Shown here one piece after another: positions 43,064-51,315 of a stretch of 64,000 nt of DNA (positions are counted from its first letter, which is position 1; each line of letters opens with the position of its first letter). A program made the translations under genes and the position numbers. The notes beneath the pieces were generated by a model that saw only the letters and a program-made list of their open reading frames with translations, was not told where the DNA came from and did no database searches. Origin of the DNA: Steroidobacteraceae bacterium (GTDB lineage Bacteria > Pseudomonadota > Gammaproteobacteria > Steroidobacterales > Steroidobacteraceae); the NCBI GenBank assembly GCA_027531255.1, contig JAPZRU010000026.1:1-64000 (forward strand). Direction: 5' to 3'.

Positions 43064-43092
43064 TTGACCGTCTGGGGGGCGACTTGTATACA
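43064..43092 (+). promoter_or_regulatory. CoA-transferase promoter with overlapping TGTATACA operator
   Basis: TTGACC (43064-43069), exactly 17 bases, then TATACA (43087-43092) make a near-consensus promoter. The palindrome TGTATACA (43085-43092) covers the -10, the same arrangement as at gntR. Transcription would begin near 43099, 54 bases before the ATG. Confidence 0.7.
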
Positions 43093-43152
43093 GCCGAGCA
43101 CCCAATGCGTCCTCGGCGCCCGGCGCCGCCATCAGCAGAATCGGGGACTCCC

Positions 43153-44379
43153 ATGACCGACTCCACCTCGCCCTCCGCCTTCAGGCACGGCCCTCTCTCG
43201 GACCTCCGCGTGCTCGAGCTCGGCACGCTGCTCGCCGGCCCCTTCTGCGGCCAGCTCCTCGGCGACATGGGTGCCGAGGTGATCAAGATCGAGCCTCCCG
43301 GCCAGGGCGACCCGATGCGCGTCTGGGGTCGGCAGAAGCCGGGCGAGCCGTCGCTGTGGTGGCCGGTCGTAGCCCGCAACAAGAAGGCGATCACCCTGGA
43401 TCTACGCCAGGCGGAGGGGCAGGCGCTGTTCAGGGAGCTGGTCGCGAAGGCCGACTTCGTGCTCGAGAACTTCCGCCCGGGCACGATGGAGAAGTGGGGC
43501 CTCGGCTACGCCGACCTCGCCGCCCTCAACCCGAAGCTGATCATGATCCGCGTCTCGGGCTTCGGGCAGACCGGCCCGCGCGCGAAGGACCCGGGCTTCG
43601 GCGCGATCGGCGAAGCGATGGGCGGCCTGCGCTACGTGGTCGGCGACCCGTCCACGCCGCCGTCGCGCATGGGCATCAGCATCGGCGACTCGCTCGCCGC
43701 CACCTTCGCCTGCGTCGGCGCGCTCTCGGCCCTGCACTACCGCGAGAAGACCGGCCGCGGCCAGGTCGTCGATTCGGCGATCTACGAGGCCGTGCTGAAC
43801 ATGATGGAGTCGCTGATCACGGACTTCGACAAGCGCGCGTTCATCCGCGAGCGCACCGGGGCGATCCTGCCGAACGTCGCGCCCTCGAACGTCTACCCGA
43901 CGAAGGACGGGCTCGTGCTGATCGCCGCGAACCAGGACACGGTGTTCGGCCGGCTCTGCATCGCGATGGGCCAGCCCGAGCTCGCGAAGGACCCGCGGTA
44001 CGTCTCGCACGCCTCGCGCGGCGCCAACCAGGCCGAGCTCGACGAGCGCGTCGGCCGGTGGACCGCCACGCTGACGACGAAGGAAGTGCTGCGCATCCTC
44101 GCGGAGCCCGAGACCGCGGTGCCCTCGGGCCTGATCTACCGCGCGCCCGACATGCTGGAGGACGAGCACTTCAAGGCACGCGATGCGATCGTCGAGGTCC
44201 CGCACCCGGCGTTCGGCACGCTCAAGATGCAGAACGTGGCGCCCAAGCTGTCCGAGACGCCGGGCGGCATCCGCTCGCCGTCGCCCGAACTCGGCGAGCA
44301 CAACGACGATGTCTACCTGAAGCTCCTCGCCCTCGGCGCGGAGCGTTACGCGGAGCTGAAGGAGCGCAAGGTCGTCTGA
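43153..44379 (+). CDS. CaiB/BaiF family CoA transferase
   Basis: The 408-residue protein is a class III CoA transferase: LRVLELGTLLAGPFCGQLLGDMGAEVIKIEPP at the start (here in two overlapping motifs), the RNKKAITLDL segment, the catalytic-type Asp in DPGFGAIGEAMGGLRYV, and GRGQVVDSAIYEAVL. It moves CoA from a donor such as succinyl-CoA to an organic acid. It is divergent from the HMG-CoA lyase gene and both promoters carry TGTATACA, so the pair is likely to act in sequence: acid activation, then cleavage. The ATG at 43153 was chosen on family length. Confidence 0.92.
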   Translation: MTDSTSPSAFRHGPLSDLRVLELGTLLAGPFCGQLLGDMGAEVIKIEPPGQGDPMRVWGRQKPGEPSLWWPVVARNKKAITLDLRQAEGQALFRELVAKADFVLENFRPGTMEKWGLGYADLAALNPKLIMIRVSGFGQTGPRAKDPGFGAIGEAMGGLRYVVGDPSTPPSRMGISIGDSLAATFACVGALSALHYREKTGRGQVVDSAIYEAVLNMMESLITDFDKRAFIRERTGAILPNVAPSNVYPTKDGLVLIAANQDTVFGRLCIAMGQPELAKDPRYVSHASRGANQAELDERVGRWTATLTTKEVLRILAEPETAVPSGLIYRAPDMLEDEHFKARDAIVEVPHPAFGTLKMQNVAPKLSETPGGIRSPSPELGEHNDDVYLKLLALGAERYAELKERKVV

Positions 44380-44456
44380 ACCGGCAGGCGGCCTGCGACC
44401 GGGTCCGACGCCGTCGAGCCGGTCCCCGGGCCCTCGGTACCGCCACAGGAGCCGCG

Positions 44457-45098
44457 ATGAGCACCGACAGCCTCGAAGAGAACTATCGCCGCGGTGGCTT
44501 CACGCAGCGACTCGCGTTCGGCCGACGGCCGGCGCTGCTCGTGATCGACTTCGTGAACGCCTACGTGGTCGAGGGCTCGCCCCTCTTCGGTGCCGAGGGC
44601 TGCCTGTCCGCGCAGCGCGGCGCGGTGGACCTGCTCGGCGCGGCGCGTGCGGCCGGCATCCCCGTGATCCACACGAACGTCGCGTTCCAGCGCGGCGGGC
44701 GCGACGGTGGCGTCTTCTTCCGGAAAGTCCCGGCGCTGTCGTGCTTCGAGGCCGGGCGGCACCCGGAGCTCGCGGCGTTCGCCGAAGGGCTCGAGCCCGT
44801 CGACGGCGAGACCGTGATCACGAAGCAGTACGCGAGCGCGTTCTTCGGCACGACCCTGCAGCCCACGCTGTCCGCGCTCGGCGTCGACACCGTGCTGATC
44901 GCGGGCGTCTCCACGAGCGGCTGCATCCGCGCCAGCGCCGTGGACTGCTGCCAGCACGGCTTCGTGCCGGTCGTCGTCCGCGAGGCCGTCGGCGATCGCG
45001 CGCCGGGCCCGCACGAGGCGAACCTGTTCGACCTGCAGGCCAAGTACGCCGAGGTCGTCTCGCTCGCGGACGCGCGCGAGTACCTCGCCGGTCTCTGA
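44457..45098 (+). CDS. Isochorismatase-like cysteine hydrolase (second)
   Basis: The 213-residue protein keeps the triad of the superfamily: Asp31 (LLVIDFVNAY), Lys123 (VITKQYASAFFGT) and Cys156 (GVSTSGCIRASAVD). Like the protein at 36944 it resembles N-carbamoylsarcosine amidase-type enzymes more than true isochorismatases, and its ending (REAVGDRAPGPHEANLFDLQ) matches that group. AGGAG precedes the ATG. It lies 77 bases after the CoA-transferase gene on the same strand and is likely cotranscribed, so the island encodes two related amidases. Confidence 0.85.
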   Translation: MSTDSLEENYRRGGFTQRLAFGRRPALLVIDFVNAYVVEGSPLFGAEGCLSAQRGAVDLLGAARAAGIPVIHTNVAFQRGGRDGGVFFRKVPALSCFEAGRHPELAAFAEGLEPVDGETVITKQYASAFFGTTLQPTLSALGVDTVLIAGVSTSGCIRASAVDCCQHGFVPVVVREAVGDRAPGPHEANLFDLQAKYAEVVSLADAREYLAGL

Positions 45099-45131
45099 CG
45101 GAAGAACGGGACCGTACCCACGGAGTTCCTC

Positions 45132-46013
45132 ATGCTCGGCCCGATCAGCACGGTGACGATCGCGACTCCGGATCCCGTGGCACTCGCGGCGGACTACGAG
45201 CGCTGGCTCGGCTACGCCGTGGTCGAGCGGCGACCGGTATCGGCCGCGGAGGCACACGCGTGGGGCGCCCCGGCAGTCGAAGGGCGGCGACTGCTGCTCC
45301 TCGCCCCGGCCGGTCGCGGCAACTCGTACCTGCGCTTCGTGGAGTCGCGGCGGCCGGACGGCTACGTGCCCCTCCGGCACCTCGGCTGGAACGCCGCCGA
45401 GCACATCGTCCAGGACTGCGACGCACTCGGCCGTCGCCTGGAGGGCTCGCCGTTCGCGATCATCGGCCCGCCCGCGGATCTCTCCTTCTCCGACCAGATC
45501 CGCGCGATGCAGGTACGCGGCCCCGCCGACGAGGTCCTGTACCTGACGCAGATCAAGTCGAAGCTGCCGATCTTCGACACCCCCGACGCCGACTACCCGG
45601 TCGATCGGGTGTTCATCGTGATCCTGGGCGGCGAGACGATGGAGTCGCTGCAGGACGCCTATGCGACCCGCTTCGGCGTGCCTCGTGCCCCGGTGATCCC
45701 GGCAAAGGTGTCCGTGCTCGCACGAGCGTTCGGCGAACCGGAGGACACGCTGTACTCGATCGCGGCGCTGCCGCTGCGCGGCCAGAGCTTCATCGAGGCC
45801 GACGCGATGCCGGCCGCGGTGGCGCCGCGGCCCTGCCTCGCCGGCGAACTGCCGCCCGCGATCGCGATCGTAAGCTTCGAGAGCGCGACGTTGCCGGCGG
45901 GCGTCGAATGGCTCGCACCGCCGACCGCGCTGCCGGGCCTGGCGTACCGCGGCCGGCTGGCCGGCACGTGTCGCGGGCCCGCCGGCGAACTGATCGAACT
46001 GATCGCGGGATGA
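45132..46013 (+). CDS. VOC (glyoxalase/dioxygenase-fold) family protein
   Basis: The 293-residue protein appears to contain two vicinal-oxygen-chelate modules: residues ~1-135 (STVTIATPDPVALAADYERWLG, later LRFVESRRPDGYVPL and LRHLGWNAAEHIVQD) and ~155-293 (VDRVFIVILGGETMESLQDAYATRFG). The start of each module has the beta-strand/helix pattern of the fold. Some metal-ligand positions look replaced, so binding or isomerase activity rather than dioxygenation may apply. GGAG precedes the ATG. It belongs to the series that begins with the CoA transferase. Confidence 0.75.
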   Translation: MLGPISTVTIATPDPVALAADYERWLGYAVVERRPVSAAEAHAWGAPAVEGRRLLLLAPAGRGNSYLRFVESRRPDGYVPLRHLGWNAAEHIVQDCDALGRRLEGSPFAIIGPPADLSFSDQIRAMQVRGPADEVLYLTQIKSKLPIFDTPDADYPVDRVFIVILGGETMESLQDAYATRFGVPRAPVIPAKVSVLARAFGEPEDTLYSIAALPLRGQSFIEADAMPAAVAPRPCLAGELPPAIAIVSFESATLPAGVEWLAPPTALPGLAYRGRLAGTCRGPAGELIELIAG

Positions 46014-46127
46014 GTGACGTGCTATCCGCGGGGCGGTCAGCGCCGGGAACGCCCTGCCCGCGAAGGAATCCCCCCGCGTAGGATCGCGACGCCGGTACCG
46101 GCCCCACTGCACCCGACGAGGAAAGTC

Positions 46128-47255
46128 ATGCTCCCGTTCGTGAAGCACGCGATGCTGCCGAAGCCGACCCACGACGAGGCCGCGATGCAGGCCTTCGTGA
46201 AGTCCCTGCGCGGCCACCTGGCGTCCAGGGTGATGCCCGGCACCTACGCCGTCTACCAGGCGCGCATAGAGCCGGCGTTCAAGGCGAAGACCGGCCGGGT
46301 GCCGCAGGACCAGCACGAGGTCCGCAAGCTGATGGAGGCCGATCCCTACTACCAGTTCTGGAGCGCGATGCAGCGTCGCAGCCAGGAGCTGATGTGGGAC
46401 ACGGTGCTCGACTCCACGGAGCGTGAGCTGCCCGACCTGATCGGCCGCGCCAGGAAGCTGCAGAAGAAGGCCAAGGGCTCGCTCAGGCTCGACCCGAACC
46501 TCCAGGTGCCCCGCTACCACACGGCCGCGGACATCCACCTGCAGCCGGGTGGCTACCACACCGAGTTCACCGCGGACGACGTCGCGATGGGCGCCGTCTA
46601 CGACTACGGCATCTACATCTACCTGAACGGCGCGCTCGGGCCGACGAACAACGCGATGGGGATGCTGCTCACCGGCTACGTGCAGGAGAAGTTCCCGGGC
46701 TTCCGGCCGGCGAAGATCCTCGACATGGGCTGCGCCATCGGCAACAGCACGCTCGAGTGGAAACGCGCGTTCCCGAAGGCGGAGGTGCACGGCATCGACG
46801 TGGGCGCGCCCGTGCTGCGCTACGCGCACGCCCGCGCCGAGGCGCTCGGCGTGCCCGTGCACTTCAGCCAGCAGAACGCGGAGAAGACCGGCTTCGCGGA
46901 CGGCTCGTTCGACCTCGTGATCTCGCACATCATGCTGCACGAGACCTCGAAGTCCGCGCTCGTGAACATCCTGCGCGAGTGTCACCGGCTGCTCCGGCCG
47001 GGCGGCCGCATGATCCACCTCGAGATCCCGCGCGGGAACACGCCGCTCGAGAAGTTCATGTACAACTGGGAGACCTACAACAACAACGAGACCTTCGCCG
47101 GTTTCATGACCGACCTCGACCTGAAGGGCGAGGCGCTGAAGGGCGGCTTCGAGGCCGACAAGACCTTCGTGGACGCCTACGCGCCGCGCATGAGCTCCGA
47201 GCAGAAGAACTACTCGGAGGAATTCACCTGGAAGATCCTCGTCGGGGAGAAGTGA
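46128..47255 (+). CDS. SAM-dependent methyltransferase with long N-terminal region
   Basis: The 375-residue protein has a class I methyltransferase domain in its C-terminal half: motif I AKILDMGCAIGNSTLEWKR, AEVHGIDVGAPVLRYA, FDLVISHIMLHE and LRPGGRMIHLEIPRG. The N-terminal ~180 residues are unrelated to the common fold and include VPRYHTAADIHLQPGGYHTE and GIYIYLNGALGPTNNAMG. The methyl acceptor is unknown. GAGGA precedes the ATG at 46128. The stop overlaps the start of the next gene as TGATG, so the two proteins probably act together. Confidence 0.85.
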   Translation: MLPFVKHAMLPKPTHDEAAMQAFVKSLRGHLASRVMPGTYAVYQARIEPAFKAKTGRVPQDQHEVRKLMEADPYYQFWSAMQRRSQELMWDTVLDSTERELPDLIGRARKLQKKAKGSLRLDPNLQVPRYHTAADIHLQPGGYHTEFTADDVAMGAVYDYGIYIYLNGALGPTNNAMGMLLTGYVQEKFPGFRPAKILDMGCAIGNSTLEWKRAFPKAEVHGIDVGAPVLRYAHARAEALGVPVHFSQQNAEKTGFADGSFDLVISHIMLHETSKSALVNILRECHRLLRPGGRMIHLEIPRGNTPLEKFMYNWETYNNNETFAGFMTDLDLKGEALKGGFEADKTFVDAYAPRMSSEQKNYSEEFTWKILVGEK

Positions 47256-47722
47256 TGCCGAAGTCCACCTCGAAGGCCGCATCCCGTCCGGCGACGGCGT
47301 CCGGGCGCACGACGCCGAAGCGCCGCGCGTCCGCCCGCGCACGTCCCACGGCCCCGGCCGCGGCACCCGCGTCCACGGGCACGGTCAAGCTCGCGCGCGT
47401 CGCGAAAGGCAAGAAGCCGCAGTACTTCGCGGATCCCGCCATCGACAAGCTGATGTGGATCACGCTCACGCTGATCGGCGAGCTCTCGGTAGCCCGCGAC
47501 CGCCTCGACGCCGTGGAGCGGCTGCTCGAGCGCAAGCGGGTGATCTCCGTCGCCGACGTCGACGCCTACGAGCCCGACGCGGCCGCGGAAGCGACCCGCG
47601 AAGCGCGCCGCCAGGCCTACCTCGACCGTGTGCTCCGTGCCGTGCAAGCCGAACTCGAGGAGACGATCGGGCGCGACATGCCGCGGTCCAACGCGGACGT
47701 CATCGCCGCGGTCGCGAGCTGA
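47255..47722 (+). CDS. Unknown protein with basic Ala/Pro-rich N-terminus
   Basis: I do not recognise this 155-residue protein. Residues 1-55 are low-complexity and rich in Ala, Pro, Arg, Ser and Lys, with no acidic residue. The remainder looks helical, with MWITLTLIGELSVARDRLDAVERLLERKRV and a Glu/Arg-rich segment (ATREARRQAYLDRVLRAVQAE) that could form a coiled coil. The ATG overlaps the methyltransferase stop by one base, which argues for a real coupled gene and a partner or substrate role for the methyltransferase. Confidence 0.65.
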   Translation: MPKSTSKAASRPATASGRTTPKRRASARARPTAPAAAPASTGTVKLARVAKGKKPQYFADPAIDKLMWITLTLIGELSVARDRLDAVERLLERKRVISVADVDAYEPDAAAEATREARRQAYLDRVLRAVQAELEETIGRDMPRSNADVIAAVAS

Positions 47723-47728
47723 GCGGCG

Positions 47729-47759
47729 GCGGCACGCGCCGCGATCCTGCGCGTGCCGC
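47729..47759. terminator. Strong hairpin after the methyltransferase gene pair
   Basis: GCGGCACGCG and CGCGTGCCGC form a perfect 10-bp stem with an 11-base loop, seven bases past the stop codon. No T-run follows (GCTTGCG), so it may protect the transcript end or act with Rho rather than terminate on its own. Confidence 0.45.
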
Positions 47760-47879
47760 GCTTGCGAAACTGCACGGACGCCGCCGCGCGGAATGCGGCC
47801 ACGCTTTTTCGCGCGCACCACGACCCCATATAGGGCTCGCCAGCGCAGGAGCCTCGTCCTGCGGTGCGACGGGGTCCCG

Positions 47880-48176
47880 ATGTTCTCGTCCGACATCGAG
47901 GTGGCGATCGAGCGACGCCGCCTGCTCGAGTTCCGCTACGACGGCTTCCGGCGCGTCGTCGAGCCGCACGCGTTCGGCGTCAGCAATCGCGGCCGCTACA
48001 CGTTGCGCGCATACCAGGTGGACGGCGGCAGCGAGTCCGGCGCGACCGAGGGCTGGAAGCTCTTCCACGTCGCCGTCATGCAGTCGATCGTGGTCTCGCC
48101 ACGCCAGTTCGAGACCCCGCGGCCCGAGTACCGGCGCGAAGACAGAGTCTTCTCGAGGATCATCACGCAGGTCTGA
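47880..48176 (+). CDS. Small WYL-like domain protein
   Basis: The 98-residue protein resembles a free-standing WYL-type domain: an N-terminal helix DIEVAIERRRLLEFRYDGF, then RVVEPHAFGVSNRGRYTLRAYQVDGG and the strand end WKLFHVAVMQSIVV. WYL domains bind ligands or nucleic-acid fragments and often control DNA-binding partners; no such domain is fused here. The ATG at 47880 gives a compact domain. It is separated from the gene before by 157 bases that contain the strong hairpin. Confidence 0.7.
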   Translation: MFSSDIEVAIERRRLLEFRYDGFRRVVEPHAFGVSNRGRYTLRAYQVDGGSESGATEGWKLFHVAVMQSIVVSPRQFETPRPEYRREDRVFSRIITQV

Positions 48177-48237
48177 GCGGCGCGCGCAGGTGCGGGCTCG
48201 ACGCCCCCGCTCCCGCCATGGCCCCGGACTAGACGCA

Positions 48238-48261
48238 GAGGGCCGCCTCGCGGCGGCCCTC
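48238..48261. terminator. Perfect hairpin between converging WYL and TPR genes
   Basis: GAGGGCCGCC and GGCGGCCCTC form a 10-bp stem with a TCGC loop between the two converging genes. It lacks a T-run on both strands. It is one of six strong hairpins in the 48-54 kb block. Confidence 0.5.
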
Positions 48262-48321
48262 CGGATCGTCGGCGGTGCCCGGGCGCGCCCCTCCGGGCGT
48301 CGACCGGATTACCCGCGGTGT

Positions 48322-49638
48322 TCAGCCGCCCGCGGTAGCCGCCGGCGCCGGCGCCGCAGCGACGGTGGGCCCGACCTTCAGCCAGAGATCCGCCGCCGGC
48401 GCCATGCGCGCGTCCGTCTTGGCCTGCTCGAACGCCTTCGCGGCCTCGGCGGTGTTGCCGAGCCGCGAGAGCGCGATGCCGAGCGTCATCCAGGCGTCGT
48501 CCAAGCGGCGCACGCGCGCCACGCGATCCGGCTGCAGGCCGCGGCGGATGGCATCGACGGCCTTCTGGTACTCGCCGAGCCCGATGTAGGCGAGCCCTAC
48601 CTTGACGTCCGCCTCGCCGTTCTTGCCGCCGCGCGCTTCCTTGTCGAGCGCAGCGATCGTCTTGCGATCCTCGGCGGCCAGCTGCTTGGCCTGCCGCTGC
48701 AGCTGCTGGTTGTTCGTGCTCGTGGACAGCGACCCGCTCTTCTGCGCGAACTCGAGCACCTTCTCGGCTTCCGCGGGCGCGCCGGCGTCGAGCGCCATGA
48801 TCGCGAACTCCACCAGGTCGCTCTCGCGCCAGAGCCAGTTGCGGTCTAGCCCGAGGCGGTAGAGATTCAGGACCGCACGCGAGTCGGCCTGGGCGTCCTG
48901 GTGGGAATTCAGGAGGTCGATGAAGTACTCGCGCTTCTGGAACCGGGTCACCAGCGTTTCGAGGGTGGCGCGGCGCTTGGCCTTGTCCTCGAGCTGCAGG
49001 TAGCAGGTGTTCATCGTGCGCAGCTGCTGCTCGGTCGGCTCGCGGCCCTCGAGGGACTTCTCGAAGGGACCGATTCCATTCTTGCAGTCGTTCTCGATCA
49101 GGTAGGTCGCCGCGAGCACCTCGAGCGCCGCCGCGCCGCCACCACCCTCGACCCAGCGCGTCGCCCACTGGCGCGACTTCGCGTAGTCCTTCTGCTGGAA
49201 ATAGATGCGAGCAAGGTTCTCCTCGGTCTTCTTGCGCTCGTCGCCGGTCAGCGCGTCCAGCGCGAGCAGCTGCTCGGAGTACTTCGCGAAGCCCATCAGG
49301 TCGTTCTTGCGCGCCGACGCGGCGCGGAGGATCTGCAGCGAGATCACCGTGTCGTCCGGCTCCTTCGCCAGCGCGAGGGCCTCCTGGGCGAGCGTCAGGG
49401 CGGTGTCGAAGTCGCCCTTGTCGAAGGCCTGCTGCGCGGGCTGCAGCTTCTTGCGCACCGGCCCTGACAGCTTCGGGGGCTTCGGCTTCTCGGCCTGCGC
49501 CTGCGCGTGCACCTCGCCGGCGGGGAGCGACAAGGCCACGGTCCCGAGCGCCAACCAGAAGCCGGCCGCGATGGCCGTGCCGAAGCCAGGGACGCCCGCG
49601 CGACGACGGCGCGGAGTAGCCGGATGCAACTGTTTCAT
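48322..49638 (-). CDS. Exported TPR-repeat protein B of the TonB/Exb cluster
   Basis: The 438-residue protein has a signal peptide (FWLALGTVALSLPAGEVHA) and then a helical repeat array of tetratricopeptide type, e.g. LQPAQQAFDKGDFDTALTLA near residue 65 and VGLAYIGLGEYQKAVDAIRR near 365. It is predicted to be periplasmic. It is paralogous to the next protein upstream: both share the -LNLYRLGL/LNVYRFGF segment, EADVKVGLAY/EADVNLGTAY and the end -MAPAADLWL/MAKAATLWL. Its place after tonB-exbB-exbD-exbD suggests a scaffold role in TonB-dependent uptake, which is inference. Confidence 0.82.
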   Translation of the reverse strand: MKQLHPATPRRRRAGVPGFGTAIAAGFWLALGTVALSLPAGEVHAQAQAEKPKPPKLSGPVRKKLQPAQQAFDKGDFDTALTLAQEALALAKEPDDTVISLQILRAASARKNDLMGFAKYSEQLLALDALTGDERKKTEENLARIYFQQKDYAKSRQWATRWVEGGGGAAALEVLAATYLIENDCKNGIGPFEKSLEGREPTEQQLRTMNTCYLQLEDKAKRRATLETLVTRFQKREYFIDLLNSHQDAQADSRAVLNLYRLGLDRNWLWRESDLVEFAIMALDAGAPAEAEKVLEFAQKSGSLSTSTNNQQLQRQAKQLAAEDRKTIAALDKEARGGKNGEADVKVGLAYIGLGEYQKAVDAIRRGLQPDRVARVRRLDDAWMTLGIALSRLGNTAEAAKAFEQAKTDARMAPAADLWLKVGPTVAAAPAPAATAGG

Positions 49639-49726
49639 GAGCCGCTCTCTCGAGTTGGTGGGGCGAGGCGCGCGGATTATAGCCTCGCCTCCGGGGCGGG
49701 CTGGTACTGCCGCCGCCCGGAACGCA

Positions 49727-49760
49727 CCGGGGGCGACGCGTTCGACCGTGTCGCCCCCGG
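49727..49760. terminator. Hairpin between the two TPR genes
   Basis: CCGGGGGCGAC and GTCGCCCCCGG form an 11-bp perfect stem with a 12-base loop in the 212-base space between the TPR genes. There is no T-run. It may stabilise the upstream transcript or partially end it. Confidence 0.45.
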
Positions 49761-49850
49761 GCTTCGTTCCCTTGGGCCGCGCCGGCGCACCCGGCATCGC
49801 GGCAGTCGCGACGCCGCTCCGCGCGGCGGGCGGCTAGCGGCGCAAAGCGC

Positions 49851-51086
49851 TCAACCGCCGAGCCACAGCGTCGCGGCCTTGGCCATGCGCGGATCCGCCT
49901 GCGCCGCCGAGAAGGCCCTCTGCGCATCGGGCCGGCGCTTCAGCTCGGTCAGTGCGATGCCAAGCACCATGTTGGCGTCGTCCGGACGACGCACGCGCTG
50001 CACGCGGTCGGCGCCAAGACCGCGCTGCAGGGCTTCCACGGCCTTCTGGTACTCACCCATGCCGAAGTAGGCGGTGCCGAGGTTCACGTCGGCCTCGCCG
50101 TTGCGCCCCGCGCGCGCTTCCTTGTCGAGCTGCGGAATCTTCTTCCGCTCCTCGGTGGACAAGCCCTGCGCGCTGGCGATGAGGCGCGAGCTGCGTGCGC
50201 CGACATCACCCTTCTTGACGGCGCCGGACTTCATGCCGCGCTCGAGGACGCGCTGGGCCTCGATCGAGAAGCCCGCGTCCAGCGCGGCCTGCGCGTGCGC
50301 GAGGAACTCGTCCTCGCCCTTGAACAGGTCACGCTCGAACCCGAACCGGTAGACGTTCAGCATCGCGCGCGCATCGAGCTTCTGCTCGGCGTACTGGCTC
50401 ACCACGTAGGCGAAGTAGTCCTTCTTCGGGAAGCGGCGCAGCAGCTCCTCCGCGACCGCGACGCGGCGCGGGTCCTTCGACCGGACCATGCAGTTCAGGC
50501 GCCACGACAGCTGCTTCTCGTCGGCCGGTCGGCCGCCGAGCAGCCTGTCGAGCGCCGCGAGGCTGTTCTGGCAGTCCCCGCGCACCTGATAGATCGCGAA
50601 CAGCGTCTGCTGGTCGGCCGCGGTGCCGCCGCCGGAGGCCGCCATCGCCTGGCGCGTGTAGTCGAGCGCCTTGTCGTACTGCCGCAGCTGCACGTACACG
50701 CTACCGAGCGTGCGCTGGAACTGGACGCGCTGCTGGCCGGTGATCGAGGGCGACTTCAGGAGCGCCTCGCCCGACTCCGCGACGTCCTGCCAGCGGCGCA
50801 GGTTGAACGCCGCCTGGAACTTGATCTGCTGCGCGACGTCGCGCTCGAACTGGGTCTTCGCGGCCTCGAGCGCGGCATCCGCGTTCGACAGCGCCTGCGC
50901 GAAATTGCGCGACTTGAGGGCGGCCTGCGCGGGCTCGAGGTGCTTGAATACCTCTGCCGAGACCTGCTGCGCCGCGTGCGCGGCGCCGGGCGCGAGGACC
51001 GAGCCCGAGACTACCAGCCCCAGAGCGAGCGCACCGAGCACGAGGGTCGCGATGCCGTGACGGGCCGTGGAAACGAATTTGCTCAT
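49851..51086 (-). CDS. Exported TPR-repeat protein A of the TonB/Exb cluster
   Basis: The 411-residue protein has a signal peptide (ATLVLGALALGLVVSGSVLA then an AHA cleavage region) and a TPR-like helical array: VFKHLEPAQAALKSRNFAQA near residue 60, VYVQLRQYDKALDYTRQA, and NLGTAYFGMGEYQKAVEALQ near 345. The ATG at 51086 has GAGGTAGG upstream. It is the first of two paralogs behind the Exb genes, from which it is separated by a terminator, so expression may be independent of tonB-exbBD. Confidence 0.82.
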   Translation of the reverse strand: MSKFVSTARHGIATLVLGALALGLVVSGSVLAPGAAHAAQQVSAEVFKHLEPAQAALKSRNFAQALSNADAALEAAKTQFERDVAQQIKFQAAFNLRRWQDVAESGEALLKSPSITGQQRVQFQRTLGSVYVQLRQYDKALDYTRQAMAASGGGTAADQQTLFAIYQVRGDCQNSLAALDRLLGGRPADEKQLSWRLNCMVRSKDPRRVAVAEELLRRFPKKDYFAYVVSQYAEQKLDARAMLNVYRFGFERDLFKGEDEFLAHAQAALDAGFSIEAQRVLERGMKSGAVKKGDVGARSSRLIASAQGLSTEERKKIPQLDKEARAGRNGEADVNLGTAYFGMGEYQKAVEALQRGLGADRVQRVRRPDDANMVLGIALTELKRRPDAQRAFSAAQADPRMAKAATLWLGG

Positions 51087-51160
51087 CGACCTACCTCGAT
51101 CCTGACGTCGCATTAGCCACCGCCGCCGGCGCGGTCACCGGCGCACGGATGAAGCCGTCC

Positions 51161-51187
51161 AAAACAAAGGGCCGACTGAGTCGGCCC
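51161..51187 (-). terminator. Rho-independent terminator after exbD (second copy)
   Basis: GGGCCGACT and AGTCGGCCC form a nine-pair palindrome around one G (the inner pairs must open to make a loop). On the minus strand it is followed by TTTGTTTTGG. It lies 129 bases past the exbD stop at 51316, at the end of the tonB-exb group. Confidence 0.75.
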
Positions 51188-51315
51188 CCTCTCGGGTCCC
51201 GCGCCCGCGAAGACACGTGGGCGCCGCGACCGGAACGCGTGCCCCGCGCCGGCCGCTCGGACCCGTCCGCGCCGAAGCCCTGCGATCCGGCGCGAGGCCG
51301 GCCCGCCGAGAGGGA

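Noticed and set aside
38073-43067. A 1,664-codon open frame on the plus strand across hyuB, hyuA and the HMG-CoA lyase gene
   Set aside because: It is antisense to three clearly real genes, is rich in Arg, His, Val and Ala as expected for the complement of GC-rich codons, and shows no domain.
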